Assembly: GCA_030248135.1 (NCBI GenBank)
Contig: JASANC010001289.1
Location: forward strand, 1-62,322
Origin: Theristus sp. LFF4_11
Taxonomy: Eukaryota; Nematoda; Chromadorea; Monhysterida; Xyalidae
Length of the DNA: 62,322 bases
Reading direction: 5' to 3'
Shown here: piece after piece, positions 47,560 through 56,594 of the stretch
Position numbering within the stretch: the first letter of the stretch is position 1
Layout: the number at the start of each line of letters is the position of its first letter
The notes under the pieces: model-generated
Databases searched by the model: none
Told to the model about the DNA's origin: nothing
The model's input: the letters and a program-made list of their open reading frames with translations, nothing else
Made by a program: the position numbers and the translations under genes

Positions 47560-47891
47560 TATATATATAGATTTCAACTGTTTTCACCAATTTCAAGGTA
47601 ATAGTGTCCATTGGACTGGAGATTCTAACGTACTCGGAACACCACGCGACGCAAGTGGAAACGGTTCAAATGCAACCAATGTCGGCACAACCACCGGCTC
47701 CGCCCCAGCCGACTGCTGAGAAACCGCCTCCAAAGGTGAAGATTTGTGTTTTTTGGCTTTCTGTAGGACTTTGTTCATCATTTTTTCCCGTTTTTCAGCA
47801 CCAAAACATCAAATCGGCCGTGCTGCTAGCGTATACGGTGATTGCGTTCGTCATTGTGCTCGTGCTGGTGCTGTTCGTCGCGCTCTATTGA
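38635..47891 (+). CDS. DOMON-cytochrome b561 protein (ferric-chelate-reductase-like)
   Basis: Eleven exons (38635-38691, 38984-39205, 39400-39504, 39910-40069, 40463-40609, 44545-44660, 44791-44896, 45243-45374, 45482-45585, 47598-47735, 47799-47891) join in phase to 459 residues. Exon 1 is a signal peptide (MATKAIHICGVVVVIGCLQ). Exons 2-4 are the DOMON domain (VQCGSSKGC, FELMRKLEGTGAQYVSVGLS, DGRFYCRVRRIIRPP). Exons 6-9 are a b561 core with the expected haem-ligand His positions: THGILMLIAWW, FHRGFNLTAVV, IGHPHTISG and NCVHSFGGLVAVLAA, then SLGLHANNNGYTPLILMIVL. The Pro/Gln-rich loop of exon 10 leads to a last membrane helix ending VLVLVLFVALY. The FRRS1/SDR2 family moves electrons across membranes to iron, copper or monodehydroascorbate. 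A Helitron, tandem repeats, SINE and MITEs fill its introns. AATAAA is at 48062-48067. Confidence 0.92.
41056..41470 (+). repeat. ~173-bp tandem repeat, two full and one partial copy
   Basis: GTGTGCGCCCTTT followed by ACCTGCGACACTTTCACAGT and AAATGTTTCCTGGGGTAATT starts at 41056, 41228 and 41401, with only a few changes between the copies. It lies in the intron 40610-44544 of the DOMON-b561 gene. Confidence 0.9.
41629..43425 (+). repeat. 149-bp satellite array, 12 monomers, inside an intron
   Basis: The word AATGCGCTGATCACGGATTT or a close variant starts at 41631, 41780, 41929, 42078, 42227, 42376, 42529, 42678, 42827, 42980, 43129 and 43277. Spacing is 149 bp, or 153 where ATCCA is inserted. 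Each monomer also has GACGATTTCGGGCGAATCGG and GAAACGAAAAACAAGAAAA. The monomers at 42376 and 42827 share the same private changes (GCTTTTTATG, CCGCGGTAATT, the 4-bp insertion), three units apart. The last two units are the most diverged. Confidence 0.95.
43496..44487. mobile_element. 992-bp long-terminal-inverted-repeat element with a SINE inside
   Basis: 43496-43641 (ATTATCTAAAAATGCGGGAG ...) is the near-perfect reverse complement of 44341-44487 (... CCCGCATTTTTAGATAAT), about 146 bp with very few mismatches. The interior has no transposase and contains SINE copy 3. It lies in the same intron as the satellites. Confidence 0.88.
43958..44179 (+). mobile_element. tRNA-derived SINE, copy 3
   Basis: Complete copy: GTCACCCTCGTGGCCTGGTGG, box B GGATCGAGCCCCG, the body through GGTTAGCCCTGGCTAAAA, CCCAACAAAA and a (CAA)n tail to 44179. 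It is the best copy from which to define the family. Confidence 0.92.
45121..45215. mobile_element. Hairpin MITE B, copy 5
   Basis: GGCGTTCATGAAGAAGTATT and AGCGACGCGTAGCT pair with TAGCTACGCGGTCACTAAAT and ACTGCTTCAGGAATGCCGC. It ends 27 bp before the b561 exon at 45243. Confidence 0.8.
45661..45700 (-). repeat. Possible SINE box A remnant
   Basis: AGTCTAATACGCTACCACCT followed by AAGCCACC resembles the inverted SINE head (AGTCTAACGCACTACCACCA GGCCAC in full copies). The match stops where the Helitron begins. It may be a truncated copy. Confidence 0.35.
45712..47522 (-). mobile_element. Non-autonomous Helitron-like element, copy 3
   Basis: On the minus strand the 5' end is TCTATAATACTAAGATAGTA and the 3' end is CCGTGCCGTAGGCACGGGTC followed by AATTTGCTAG, again hairpin plus CTAG. 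It fills most of the intron between the b561 exons 45482-45585 and 47598-47735. Inside are about five diverged ~110-bp units, each with a ...CTTACCCTAACCTAAGCC... core (46600, 46700, 46825, 46940, 47175). Confidence 0.78.
47517..47572 (+). repeat. (GATA)n and (AT)n microsatellite
   Basis: ATAGATAGATAGATAGATAG continues into ATATATATATAG directly at the 5' end of the Helitron copy, 25 bp before the acceptor of the next exon. Confidence 0.95.
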
Positions 47892-47972
47892 GGGGCATTC
47901 ATGAAGCAGTATTTAGTGACCGCACAGCTACAGCTTCACTAAATATACTGCCTCATGAATGCCGCTTTAGTC
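47889..47972. mobile_element. Hairpin MITE B, copy 6, abutting a stop codon
   Basis: GGGGCATTCATGAAGCAGTA and TTTAGTGACCGC pair with CTTCACTAAATATACTGCCT and CATGAATGCCGC. The TGA of the DOMON-b561 gene (47889-47891) touches the first base of the repeat, so the 3' UTR starts with this hairpin. Confidence 0.88.
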
Positions 47973-48061
47973 GCACGGCGACTGATCTGACATCTTGATC
48001 TGTTTTTCCTGTTTTTACTTATATGACTGTTTTAATGGCATTACATTCACGAACATAGTTT

Positions 48062-48067
48062 AATAAA
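48062..48067 (+). terminator. Polyadenylation signal of the DOMON-b561 gene
   Basis: AATAAA 170 bp after the stop codon, followed by TGTTGTTTTTCTTT, is a suitable signal. The neighbouring minus-strand gene ends at 48173, so the two genes are closely convergent. Confidence 0.55.
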
Positions 48068-48172
48068 TGTTGTTTTTCTTTAATGCAGTAAAATTCAGCT
48101 GTTTTAATCTGACACTGAAGCCAGTTTCTCAGCGGAAAACCATGAATCAAGTGAAACCCCAAAAAAGCAAAA

Positions 48173-49150
48173 TCAAATCAAAATCACATAAATTTCCGCC
48201 AGAGTAGCCGAGACCAATGCAAGTCCGGTTATAATCACAAGTGGACACGGTTTACTGGTCACGGCACCACCAAATCCAAACGTTTCTTTGTCCGACCAAC
48301 GGTTGCAATAGTCACTCTCGCAGCACACTGAGCACGTGCTCACGGTGATGCCGAAACCTGAATTAAAGTTTTTTTTTACAAAATTTGGTTTTTTTTTTAT
48401 AAAATCTCCCAGGTCGACTACTCCAAACATAAAAAAAGTCATCGGGATATAATGCTGGCAATTTAACAAAATCAATTCAATAACATTGCTAGTCTCGCCT
48501 CACCATACTCCGCAGTGTGACTACAACTAACTTCTGAACTACACTGTGCATTTTTTTAAATATAATAGCAAACTGGTGTGTGACCAATCAGCAAAGCCGA
48601 AACACAAGTTCATGGTCTGCCGTTCACACCTTTATCGAGACACAGACTGTCACTGCAGCCTGTCGAGCAGTCGCGATGGAATTCCGTGAACGCATTGCTC
48701 ATGGTTACCAATGTCGCCTGTGGAATTTAAGCGGCATTCATGAAGCAGTATTTAACGAAGCGTAGCTGTGTTAAAAAGTCATGGTCATTGAATACTATTT
48801 CATGAATGACGCTTTACAATTTCTTTTGAAACGTGCAAAAACTCGAAATCGTTCAAAGTCGGATGTCTCAAAATATAAAACATTTCATGTCTGAACAATG
48901 AAAGGCACTTTTGAAATGCTCAAAAATGTGTACCATGCAATATTTCTCCGTTGGTGCGCAGATACGTCGATATTCAGGGTTTTTGGTGAAGTTTCCGACG
49001 CAACTCAACGTTGGCTGGTCGGTCGGACAATTGTTCATGCGAACAGAAATAACATCGTAAAGCAGACGTTTCGTTGAAGCACAAACTCAAAATCAGTAAA
49101 ATGCTTGTCCAAAAGAGGCCGAAATGTAAAATAATCGAATGGTAACACAT
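48173..49150 (-). pseudogene. Ly6/uPAR-like protein gene with a 1-nt frame break in exon 1
   Basis: Three exons: 48934-49150, 48630-48717 (88 nt) and 48173-48357. Exon 1 starts with a signal peptide (MCYHSIILHFGLFWTSILLI) and the Ly6 opening LRCYFCSHEQ. From there the frame ends at KLHQKP-stop, while the next frame gives SCVGNFTKNPEYRRICAPT and EKYCM to a GT donor, matching the intact neighbour (QNCVGG...PCAPTQPYCM). The gap between Cys codons is 40 nt, one more than a whole number of codons. Exon 2 (RDCSTGCSDSLCLDKG) and exon 3 (TCSVCCESDYCN, then a hydrophobic GPI-type tail) are intact and in phase with each other. Either a recent pseudogene or a sequencing/assembly indel. Ly6 proteins are three-finger surface or secreted modulators. 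Confidence 0.7.
48728..48820. mobile_element. Hairpin MITE B, copy 7
   Basis: TTAAGCGGCATTCATGAAGC and AGTATTTAACGAAGCG pair with TGGTCATTGAATACTATTTC and ATGAATGACGCTTTA. It sits in the 216-bp first intron of the frame-broken Ly6 gene, ten bases from the acceptor. Confidence 0.82.
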
Positions 49151-49284
49151 GTAAGCACCGTATTTCAGAGCTCTCACTTGAGCTGAGTATGAAATAGTTA
49201 CTCAAATTTTATTATTTTCTGTTTTTCCATGGGCGACACAACAGGCAGACGCAGAATAACAATGAGTATGACCTGTGCAGGGTG

Positions 49285-49425
49285 ATAAAAATGTCAATTG
49301 GAAAAACGGCTGGTATTCAGAACTGAAGCAACCTCTTGAGCTAAAACTTACAGCCATGAAAGAAATATAGTTGCCAGTTGTTGTGTTAAAATTTCAGCTA
49401 AAACGGGCAACGCTGTTAGCCACAG
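49285..49425 (+). repeat. Dispersed repeat E, copy 2
   Basis: AATGTCAATTGGAAAAACGG, CTGGTATTCAGAAC and TTGTGTTAAAATTTCAGCTA correspond to 25775-25905. It lies between the two Ly6 genes. Confidence 0.65.
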
Positions 49426-49693
49426 CGTAACAGATAATTGGAACCTCCGATTTCGCAGGTGTAACGTGCAGAGGCTGTTTGAAAATGCTTTAGGATCGTT
49501 GTGAACCACTTATCTTTGAAGTTTGAACCATTTTTTTTGTGGTCGTTATTTTTGGTGAGGTTACATAAACTGAAACTTTTGAACACTTAAGTTCAGTGAG
49601 ATTGACCAATTTCTACCTGCTGTGCGAAAGTCACAAGAAAGTGCCAAAACACCAAGGTGCTGTTGTGTTGCTCTATTTTTATTGCAGATAATT

Positions 49694-50965
49694 TCATCGA
49701 AATGTCGTCAAAATCAGTCCAAGAAGGCATGAATACAGTATTTTTCCATCACCAGCATGTCTCTCACCAGCAGCATACATGTTCTCGATGCCGAATTGTT
49801 CTGGTTGATCCTGGTTGTTGCAGAACGAGCCTTGGCAGCAAACTTGGCATTTCGTGATCGTCATTCCAAAGCCTGGGACAGCAATGGCGTTTACTATTAT
49901 TGTGCAATGCCTTTTTTATTGCAGCGTTCTCAGTTTCGTCCACTTCCTAAACATTTACGACCAATCAGTGTGCAATACTTTAAATATGCGGCCAATCAGC
50001 GCGCCAAATTCAAAATGCCGCCAAGCCGCTTGACAAATCCTGAGACTTGTAATGACGTTTACTATTATTCTTCAACCACCTTTTTGTTGCGCCGTCCAGG
50101 CTCTTCCTAAACATGTACGACCAATCAGCGTGCAATACCTCAAATATGCGGCCAATCAGCACGCCAAATTCAAATAAGCAGCCAATCAGCGTGCGTCACC
50201 GCAACCTGTAGCCGTGCACAGACTCGGACCGCAGCCGGACGTGCAGTCGCGCCGGATCGAATAGAACGAGTTGCTGTATGTGACAACTTCCGTCTGAAAA
50301 CGGCGACATGAATTGATGAAACAAAAATTGGCGGTTCCATTTCTTGTCGAAAAGTATACATGATTCAATCAAACCTATCAAGGAATCATGCAACCACCAG
50401 ATTTGGTTACAATCGAATATTGGTCACACAAACTATGATGCAACAAATCATGCGATTTTCGGTCTGTCCCCTTCGCCGCATTCACAGTGATCACGCAGCG
50501 GCAATCGGCACAGTCTCTGAATCATCACCACTGCACCGAATAAAAGCGCCTCAATTCAATAATCCACTCCAATCACCCGACCGCGACGCCGCTCAAGTTG
50601 CGCACCCAAAAACAAGAGTCCAATGAAATGTCGGTGTTGCTCTGCGTTTCGAATGGTAAAAAAACCGGTTTTTATGTGGCCAAGAAAAAAACCGGTTCAT
50701 TTCTGATGCCCACACTACACACTACACTGCTGTACATTGACCGACCACTGACCATGCAGTACGGCTGTGTCGGCGCGCACGGCCTCCGCAGCGATTCGTC
50801 GTTCGCCAGCGCCGCGCCGCCAACACAGTTCTGCTCGCTCTCTTTGCCGCCGTAATGCTGACAGAAATAACAGGCGAGTCCACTTTCGCCTGGCTGCGAG
50901 CCACCGAACAACGAAATTAAGACGACCAACAATCGTTCGCGAAAGATCGACATTTTTTTATTCAT
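49694..50965 (-). CDS. Ly6/uPAR-like three-finger protein, intact copy
   Basis: Exons 50753-50965, 50206-50293 (88 nt) and 49694-49872 join in phase 0 and 1 to give 159 residues. ATG at 50963-50965 was chosen because MNKKMSIFRERLLVVLISLF then forms a signal peptide; a second in-frame ATG is four codons on. The mature part has the Ly6 pattern: LACYFCQHYGG, EQNCVGG, RRPCAPTQPYCM, RDCTSGCGPSLC, TKCQVCCQGSFCNN. The last exon continues through a possible GT to TGA and ends in a short hydrophobic tail (KILYSCLLGLILTTFR), which suggests GPI attachment. Exon sizes and phases match the frame-broken neighbour downstream, so they are tandem duplicates. The biological partner is unknown. Confidence 0.8.
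49889..50178. repeat. 168-bp tandem duplication with CCAATCAG motifs in a Ly6 intron
   Basis: GTTTACTATTATT starts at 49889 and 50057. Each unit contains CTTCCTAAACAT, ACGACCAATCAG, GTGCAATAC, AATATGCGGCCAATCAGC and GCCAAATTCAAA in order. A fifth CCAATCAGC follows at 50181, close to the exon 2 donor. Confidence 0.85.
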
Positions 50966-51637
50966 TTCACTTTTAGCTTGCAAAATTTTCTCATGTGAGT
51001 ATAATATGACTCAACAAAAGTATAGCGAGTAAGCGGGTTTAATTCGAAACGAGATTCAAATAGTGTTCCGTGATGCCAAGGTGTGCGTTCAAGTGTGAAA
51101 CAAAATGGGTATCTGTCTACATGCATATGATGGTGTATAGCTAGATCGCTGAGAGCCACTTATTCGAAAAGCCGTGCACTAGCAAAACCTTTTACAAAAC
51201 GCGTGGCCAACCGTTTTCAACAAATTTCCGGTCCCACCAAAAGTATTGCAGTAAAATTCGAGCCACACACATCCTCAAGCAACCATAAATAAGCGGCAAG
51301 TCAAGTATACAGTCTCAGGACCATAGCACATTACTCTATTTACAGATGCAGAAAAGTAGAGGGAAAAAGGACACGTAGAAGACATTGTTCGAAAGCTGCT
51401 TTCAGAATGGATCTCAACCTGTGTTTCAAGGATGCTTGTGTGTCTCATCAACCTTTGAAAATCCGGTAACCCATGGGCTGGTTGAATTACGCCGAAAAAC
51501 AACATCTGACAGCAACCCTTGGAAACGGTGGGTATATCGCCGCCAGTGAAACGAGGAAGTATGTAAAGCGAAGGGCATTTCTGATGAAACCGGCGAAAAA
51601 AATACAGACAAGGCCAGACAACAACGCGGTCGCGTGT
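50966..51637. other. Intergenic region between the Ly6 gene and the F-box gene
   Basis: Both neighbours are on the minus strand, so this holds the Ly6 promoter and the F-box gene 3' UTR. No exon, repeat family or clear core promoter is visible. Confidence 0.4.
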
Positions 51638-54600
51638 TCAATGCAACAGTCCGACCACAGCGACGGTGCTGGTGACCACGTGGTAGGCGGCGTGCACGCG
51701 CTCTTCCAACGGTTGATCGCTGTTGATCAGCGTCTCTGTGGACAGTGTTGCACTGTGCCAACCGAATTCACCGTTGGAGAACATACCGACCACCGGCACC
51801 GACGGAAATACCTGCGCGTAAAGTTTGTGCCTATTTATGGTGTGTCTTACGCTTCTCTCTGGTGTTATGCCGTACTGCAGAATATAAAACTGACTGACTG
51901 GAACATGTGACAATGCGAGTGATTCCGGTTCACTAATCTGCATCGATCTATCGGGTGGATAACACCAATTAGCGTTCTATATGTTTTTTTTTGTCAAACA
52001 CACACGACACAACCAAAGAACGAAGTTTCAGAAAACTTGCGGTTCAGTTGTGCTACGATCGATATAATGCGACCGACCGATTCAGACTGCGCGTCTAGCG
52101 CCGTGAAGCATTTTTTTTGCAATCCAAGCATGGATTTGTATTGGCATATGACCCGAATGAAAAAAAACTCCGAATAACAATAAACGAATAACACCGAACA
52201 AAACAAAAAACACCGCAAAACACCGCACGACCTCTTCGAAGAGCACCGGCTCGAAGTTCTCGACGCCGTGCAGTTTCTTGCCACGTCTTACACAGCTGAA
52301 CCAGACGGAGAAGAGCGCGCGAAAACTGGCGCCGTACAGTTGCAGCAGGTGATCGCGCATCTGCGCGAACGTGGCGCGCACGACTTGCGGCTGACGGCCG
52401 TTGCGCGTCGGCACCACACAACTGACGGCACGGACACGCGCGCCACGAAAGCACACGCCCACGATGGCGGCGTCGTTCAGGTCGCTGCAACGGCACCGGA
52501 TCAGATCGACCGTATGGTCGTTGTTGTTGTTATTGTTGTTGGGATGTTTAGGCGATGTTTCTCAGCCAGCGCTAACCCCCAGAAAAGCGTATGGAACGCC
52601 GTCGAGTGGAGCGCCCATCGAGTTTATTGTATCTGTCATCAAGTGCTTAAAGCACCCCGTCGGCGCGAGGCTCGATCCCCCGAACGCACAGACTAGAGTC
52701 CAACGCACTACCACCAGGCCACGCGGGTCGTGTACACGTGCTTTGTGGCATAAACTGCTATAACATGCGATACAGCACTTCAGTGCACTCTGTCGTGCGG
52801 ATGCAAGTCAAACTCATCACAAACAAACCCACTGGCACGCATATATTGTTGATTCATTCGAACGTGTCCGGACTAAAATGACGTCATTTGCTTTAAAAAC
52901 GCCTGTTTGTCAAAGTACAGGCACTAAAATGTCAATTTGGTGTGACTGATTCGACATTCACCATTTGTTTACGGGAAGAAATCGGCTAAACGGAAAATCT
53001 GGTTTACTGTGAACGACAAGCGCATGTTTGGTGGCACATGACGTCATTTCAGTGGGACACGTTTAAAAAAATAGGTCACAGCTTTGCAGTGTGTCCACCT
53101 CAGCCGACATCCCCAACCCACCGAGCACGCTGTGCCGGCCTGTACACAATGTCAGCAATACCACCAGCCATCGCGAACGGGCCGTAAACGTCGTGCAGTA
53201 GCAGCGCCAGTCGTGGCGGAATATCGACGGGGTCGATGTAGTTCGACGTTAGCAGCAGCAAACAGTGCAGCGGTTTCTGTAGACAAAGAGCAGCTTGATT
53301 GGGCGTTGTTCTAGTTTTGTATACCACACGGGCACAGTGAAACACTTCAATACCAACGCGAAATTCAAATTAATCTGGCACGCTGATTTGGCTGCAGTTA
53401 AGTCGCAGGCTTGCAACTTTGCTCATCGCGACTCTGAACAAAAACTTACCGACTAATTTCTAATCAACTGAATCAAATCGCGAAAACCAACGCTAGCAGT
53501 CAAACTGACATGGTCACTGATGCCGATTGCGTGCGCCACCTTCTGTCGCGTGTCCAGTGTCTGTCCGTGTATTTCTCGTTCGTATCGTTCCATGGTCATA
53601 TGGAACGTCTCGATGTCCAACAACTGTGCAACGCTGACGGAAAGCGCCAGATAGACCAGACAATCACGCTTGACGTTCTGCAGCTCTTCACTGTCGTTCG
53701 TCGGTTGCTCAGCGGCTGAAAATTCGGGCAGCTTTTCGTTCAAATTTTCTCACAAACACAACGCAACAATGCTCGGCCGGTCAGTTGCCGCAATCGAAAA
53801 CAATTCACGCATGCCGATTGGTTGCTTGCAGTGTTGTACTCGTCGACTACAACCAATCAGCGATTATGGCAGTAGTGGTGATCTCGCAGAGATCACTCCT
53901 GTTCCACCCAATCAACCACCTTGTTGTCGTTGTTGTCGCCAGAAAATGCCGCTCGTCTGCGCGCCAATGAGCGTCATCTCCGGCGGCATCAGGTCTTGCA
54001 CACAGAGCAAATCGTGGCCACCGCGACACGGCCGCGACAGCGGCAAATGGAAGAAGGACAACATGAACGACGACGGCCAGTGGAGCGACTGAAAACAAAA
54101 CGGCATCAATGCCAAGAATTATGCACGCACCGTTCAAATGACCGCTGAATAATGGTGCTGGTTGTTGTTGTTGTGGAATTTTGTGCAATGTTTTTCGCCA
54201 GGGCTAGCCCAGAAAAGCGCACAGAACACCGTCGAATAGGGCGCCCATCGAATTTTGCTCTGTCAGTTAGAACCCCTCGGCGGGGCTCGATCCCCCGAAC
54301 GCACCGACAAGAGTCCCACGCGCTACCAGCCAGGCCACGAGCGGTGACCAATATTGTCCAGTATTGTTGCGACTCCGTTCAGATTCAGAACGAAACGTTT
54401 TCGTTCCGTGAAAACACGCCAAGAAAAGGCAACGTTGAGTGGACGCACAACACAATACAGTCAACTCGAGAAGTCACCAATCACACTCCACCACCCATCA
54501 ACTGAGCACCAGCGCATGCAAGCTGCATAACTGCGTGATACACTACAAGTCGCAGAGAAAACATAACCGAGTACCAGCGTGATGACTTCAAAGGCCCGTT

Positions 54601-55549
54601 TATACCTGACCTATGCAGGCGTACGTCGACGTACGTCAAATATGAACGGCAGTATGCAATAACACGAGACCTTACGTGACGTGACGTGCCGTACATGCAT
54701 ACGTCTGTATGAACGGTAGCATGCAATAACACGAGACCTAAAGAGTGACGTGACATGACGTGCCGTGCCGTCGTATGCGCATACGTCAGGTATAAAGGGA
54801 CTTCAAACGCAACACCAGTGATCTCTGCTCTCTCACTCCGTCCCGTTGTGTCACCTTGAGCGTGTGCTTCAACTGCGGCTGCTCAGCGATCGACACCCAT
54901 CGGTCGTGTTTCGTCTCGTGCATGCTGCGACAGTGCAGCTCGCTGAGCAGGCCGTTGCGAGCGCGTGCGATTCGTCGCGCGTACGCACGCCATTCGCGAC
55001 AGACGCTGCCCGGAGAAAACAACGGCAAAAAACGTTCAATTGGTCGAGTTCATTGCATGTACAGTCGAACTCTAAATTATGGGGAATCAGCTGATTGGTT
55101 GGTGGTCACGTGCATGCATGCAATTGCTGTGGAGCGTCTTCTATCGTCCAGCACGGAAAGCATGCATGCACGTGACCACCAACCAACCAATCAGCTGATG
55201 CCCTATAATTTAGAGTTCGACTGTAGTTCGGGTGCACGGAAAACAACTGGCGAAAACGAGGAGGACAGGATTTGGCTCTATGATCACAGACATCCAAAGA
55301 AGCGCCAGTTTGATTGATTGCATCTCAAGATCATTGACGAATACTCCAATAATATTGGCTATTATTAGACTACTACCAAGCCAATGGTGGCTACACTTGA
55401 CAAACAAAGACATGAAAATATCTTCAGTCTCACCGTGAAACCACACAAAGTTCTCGGTAATTCAAGTTACGCAGCACGTTTTCGATGATCTGGCCCGACG
55501 TAGCAAGCAACTGCGCGATGGCGTCGGCAGCAGCTGGTGAGCATGTCAT
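51638..55549 (-). CDS. FBXO22: FBXO22-like F-box and FIST-domain protein
   Basis: Seven exons (55434-55549, 54855-55005, 53920-54088, 53492-53715, 53122-53276, 52232-52484, 51638-51811) join in phase to 413 residues, close to human FBXO22 (403). The F-box is split by the first intron: IIENVLRNLNYRELCVVSRV and CREWRAYARR. Later blocks match FBXO22 order: LMPPEMTLIGAQTSGIF, HCLLLLTSNYIDP, PFAMAGGIADIVYRP, AAIVGVCFRGARVRAVSCVV, LFSVWFSCVRRGKKLHGVEN and the FIST-C end VFPSVPVVGMFSNGEFGWHS. FBXO22 is the substrate receptor of an SCF ubiquitin ligase, acting on histone demethylases, p53 and BACH1 in mammals; the substrates here are unknown. Introns carry two SINEs, a MITE D and a group A MITE. Confidence 0.9.
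52513..52730 (-). mobile_element. tRNA-derived SINE, copy 4
   Basis: The minus strand reads CGACCCGCGTGGCCTGGTGG, box B-like GGGGGATCGAGCC, then the body and a (CAA)n/(ATAA) tail at 52517-52540. GGTCGT occurs at both edges, a possible short target duplication. It lies 29 bp upstream of an FBXO22 acceptor. Confidence 0.88.
52859..53078. mobile_element. MITE D, copy 1
   Basis: Ends are AACGTGTCCGGACTAAAATG plus ACGTCAT and ATGACGTCATTTCAGTGGGA plus CACGTT, an imperfect ~28-bp inverted repeat. The core (GGCACTAAAAT, TGATTCGACATTCACCAT) is repeated at 56981-57200. Confidence 0.82.
54161..54350 (-). mobile_element. tRNA-derived SINE, copy 5
   Basis: Minus strand: GGTCACCGCTCGTGGCCTGG, box B GGGGGATCGAGCCCCG, then a body slightly shorter than in copies 2 and 3, and a CAACAACAAC tail. 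It lies in the FBXO22 intron 54089-54854. Confidence 0.88.
54620..54795. repeat. ~69-bp tandem duplication rich in ACGT palindromes
   Basis: TATGAACGGCAGTATGCAAT with AACACGAGACCT, then TGACGTGACGTGCCGT, is repeated about 69 bp later (TATGAACGGTAGCATGCAAT). It is flanked by ACGTCGACGTACGTC-type palindromes. It is intronic. Confidence 0.75.
55061..55225. mobile_element. MITE group A, copy 3
   Basis: Nearly symmetrical: ACAGTCGAACTCTAAATTAT and GGGAATCAGCTGATTGGTTG on the left, CCAACCAATCAGCTGATGCC and CTATAATTTAGAGTTCGACT plus GT on the right. GTGCATGCATGC and GCATGCATGCAC pair in the middle. It lies in the first FBXO22 intron. Confidence 0.88.
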
Positions 55550-56235
55550 GAGTTGCCTTTTTTCTTGGATAAACCGAAGTTTTTGATAAAAAAAGCGTTT
55601 TCTTTAAACGGTGAAATCATTAAGAATCAATGTAAAGGGGTAAGCTCCACCGCTTCTTTGAGCTAAAAAACGCCAAAACACAAAAACTAAAGTACAGTTT
55701 TATTTTGCATGATGATACAATCACTTTCACTTTGATAAAAATATTCGCGGCATGATAATGATATAATTGAAACACCATTATAGCACTGATAATAATATGC
55801 ACTTTGTACAAAACAAAACCCACGAGTCTTTCACAGAACAGAACTCATGACAGCCGATGGCCAACAATCAGAAAATTGGCGGTTTAAAAAAACTGAAAAG
55901 GCTTACATTTTGATATAAACACGGAAGCTGAAGGTCTTTCAGATGTTTTTGGAAACTTTCCTGTTCACAAATTATTGACCAAAAAAACGTTGCTTGCGTG
56001 ACGCTCAAAAAAATAAAATAAATAAAAATCTGCTAAGCATTCCAAAATAATGCCAGTGACGCAGTGGAGTGCGAAGTGTAAGCCGTGAAACGCTGATTGG
56101 GCGACGCGAACGCACCAGTAGCCAATCACCGAAGCGAATTCAAATTGCAGGTACACAATAAATCTGGCGAATGAGAAACCGAAGGAAACAACAAAACAAA
56201 CACACGAAGACATTACCGTTGAATTTTTAGTACCC

Positions 56236-56543
56236 AAAGTTCATATACTAGTCGCCGTGGCTAATTTGTGACGTCATTATCGTTCCTTTTGCCTTTGTGA
56301 CTCAGTGCGCACATCGGTGGGAAAGCAATTTCGTGCGTGACGCAAGACTTCAAAGTCAATCAGGCGCGATTTTGTAGTGCCCCATCAAGCATGGCACTAA
56401 TGCTGATCAGAGAATTGCTGATGCCCGGACACGCATCGTGCATTCTGTGCATTGCCAGCGCAGTCAACGCCTGCACAGAACGCATGCTACCAATCAACAA
56501 CCAAACCAATCAGCTAACAAACTAGCCGTGGGCGACTATAAAA
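56236..56543. mobile_element. ~308-bp inverted-repeat element
   Basis: Left end ACTAGTCGCCGTGGCTAATT and right end AACAAACTAGCCGTGGGCGA plus CTATA are inverted repeats with one or two gaps. The interior has CATTCTGTGCATTGCC and CAATCAACAACC, reminiscent of group A cores. Confidence 0.6.
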
Positions 56544-56594
56544 CAGCCAGCCAGCACAGAACAAACAATTCGGCTTGCGAATTAGTGAACGGAA

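Noticed and set aside
52095..52496. 133-residue Arg-rich minus-strand frame
   Set aside because: It is an out-of-frame shadow of the FBXO22 exon 52232-52484, whose true frame matches the FIST region and splices in phase.
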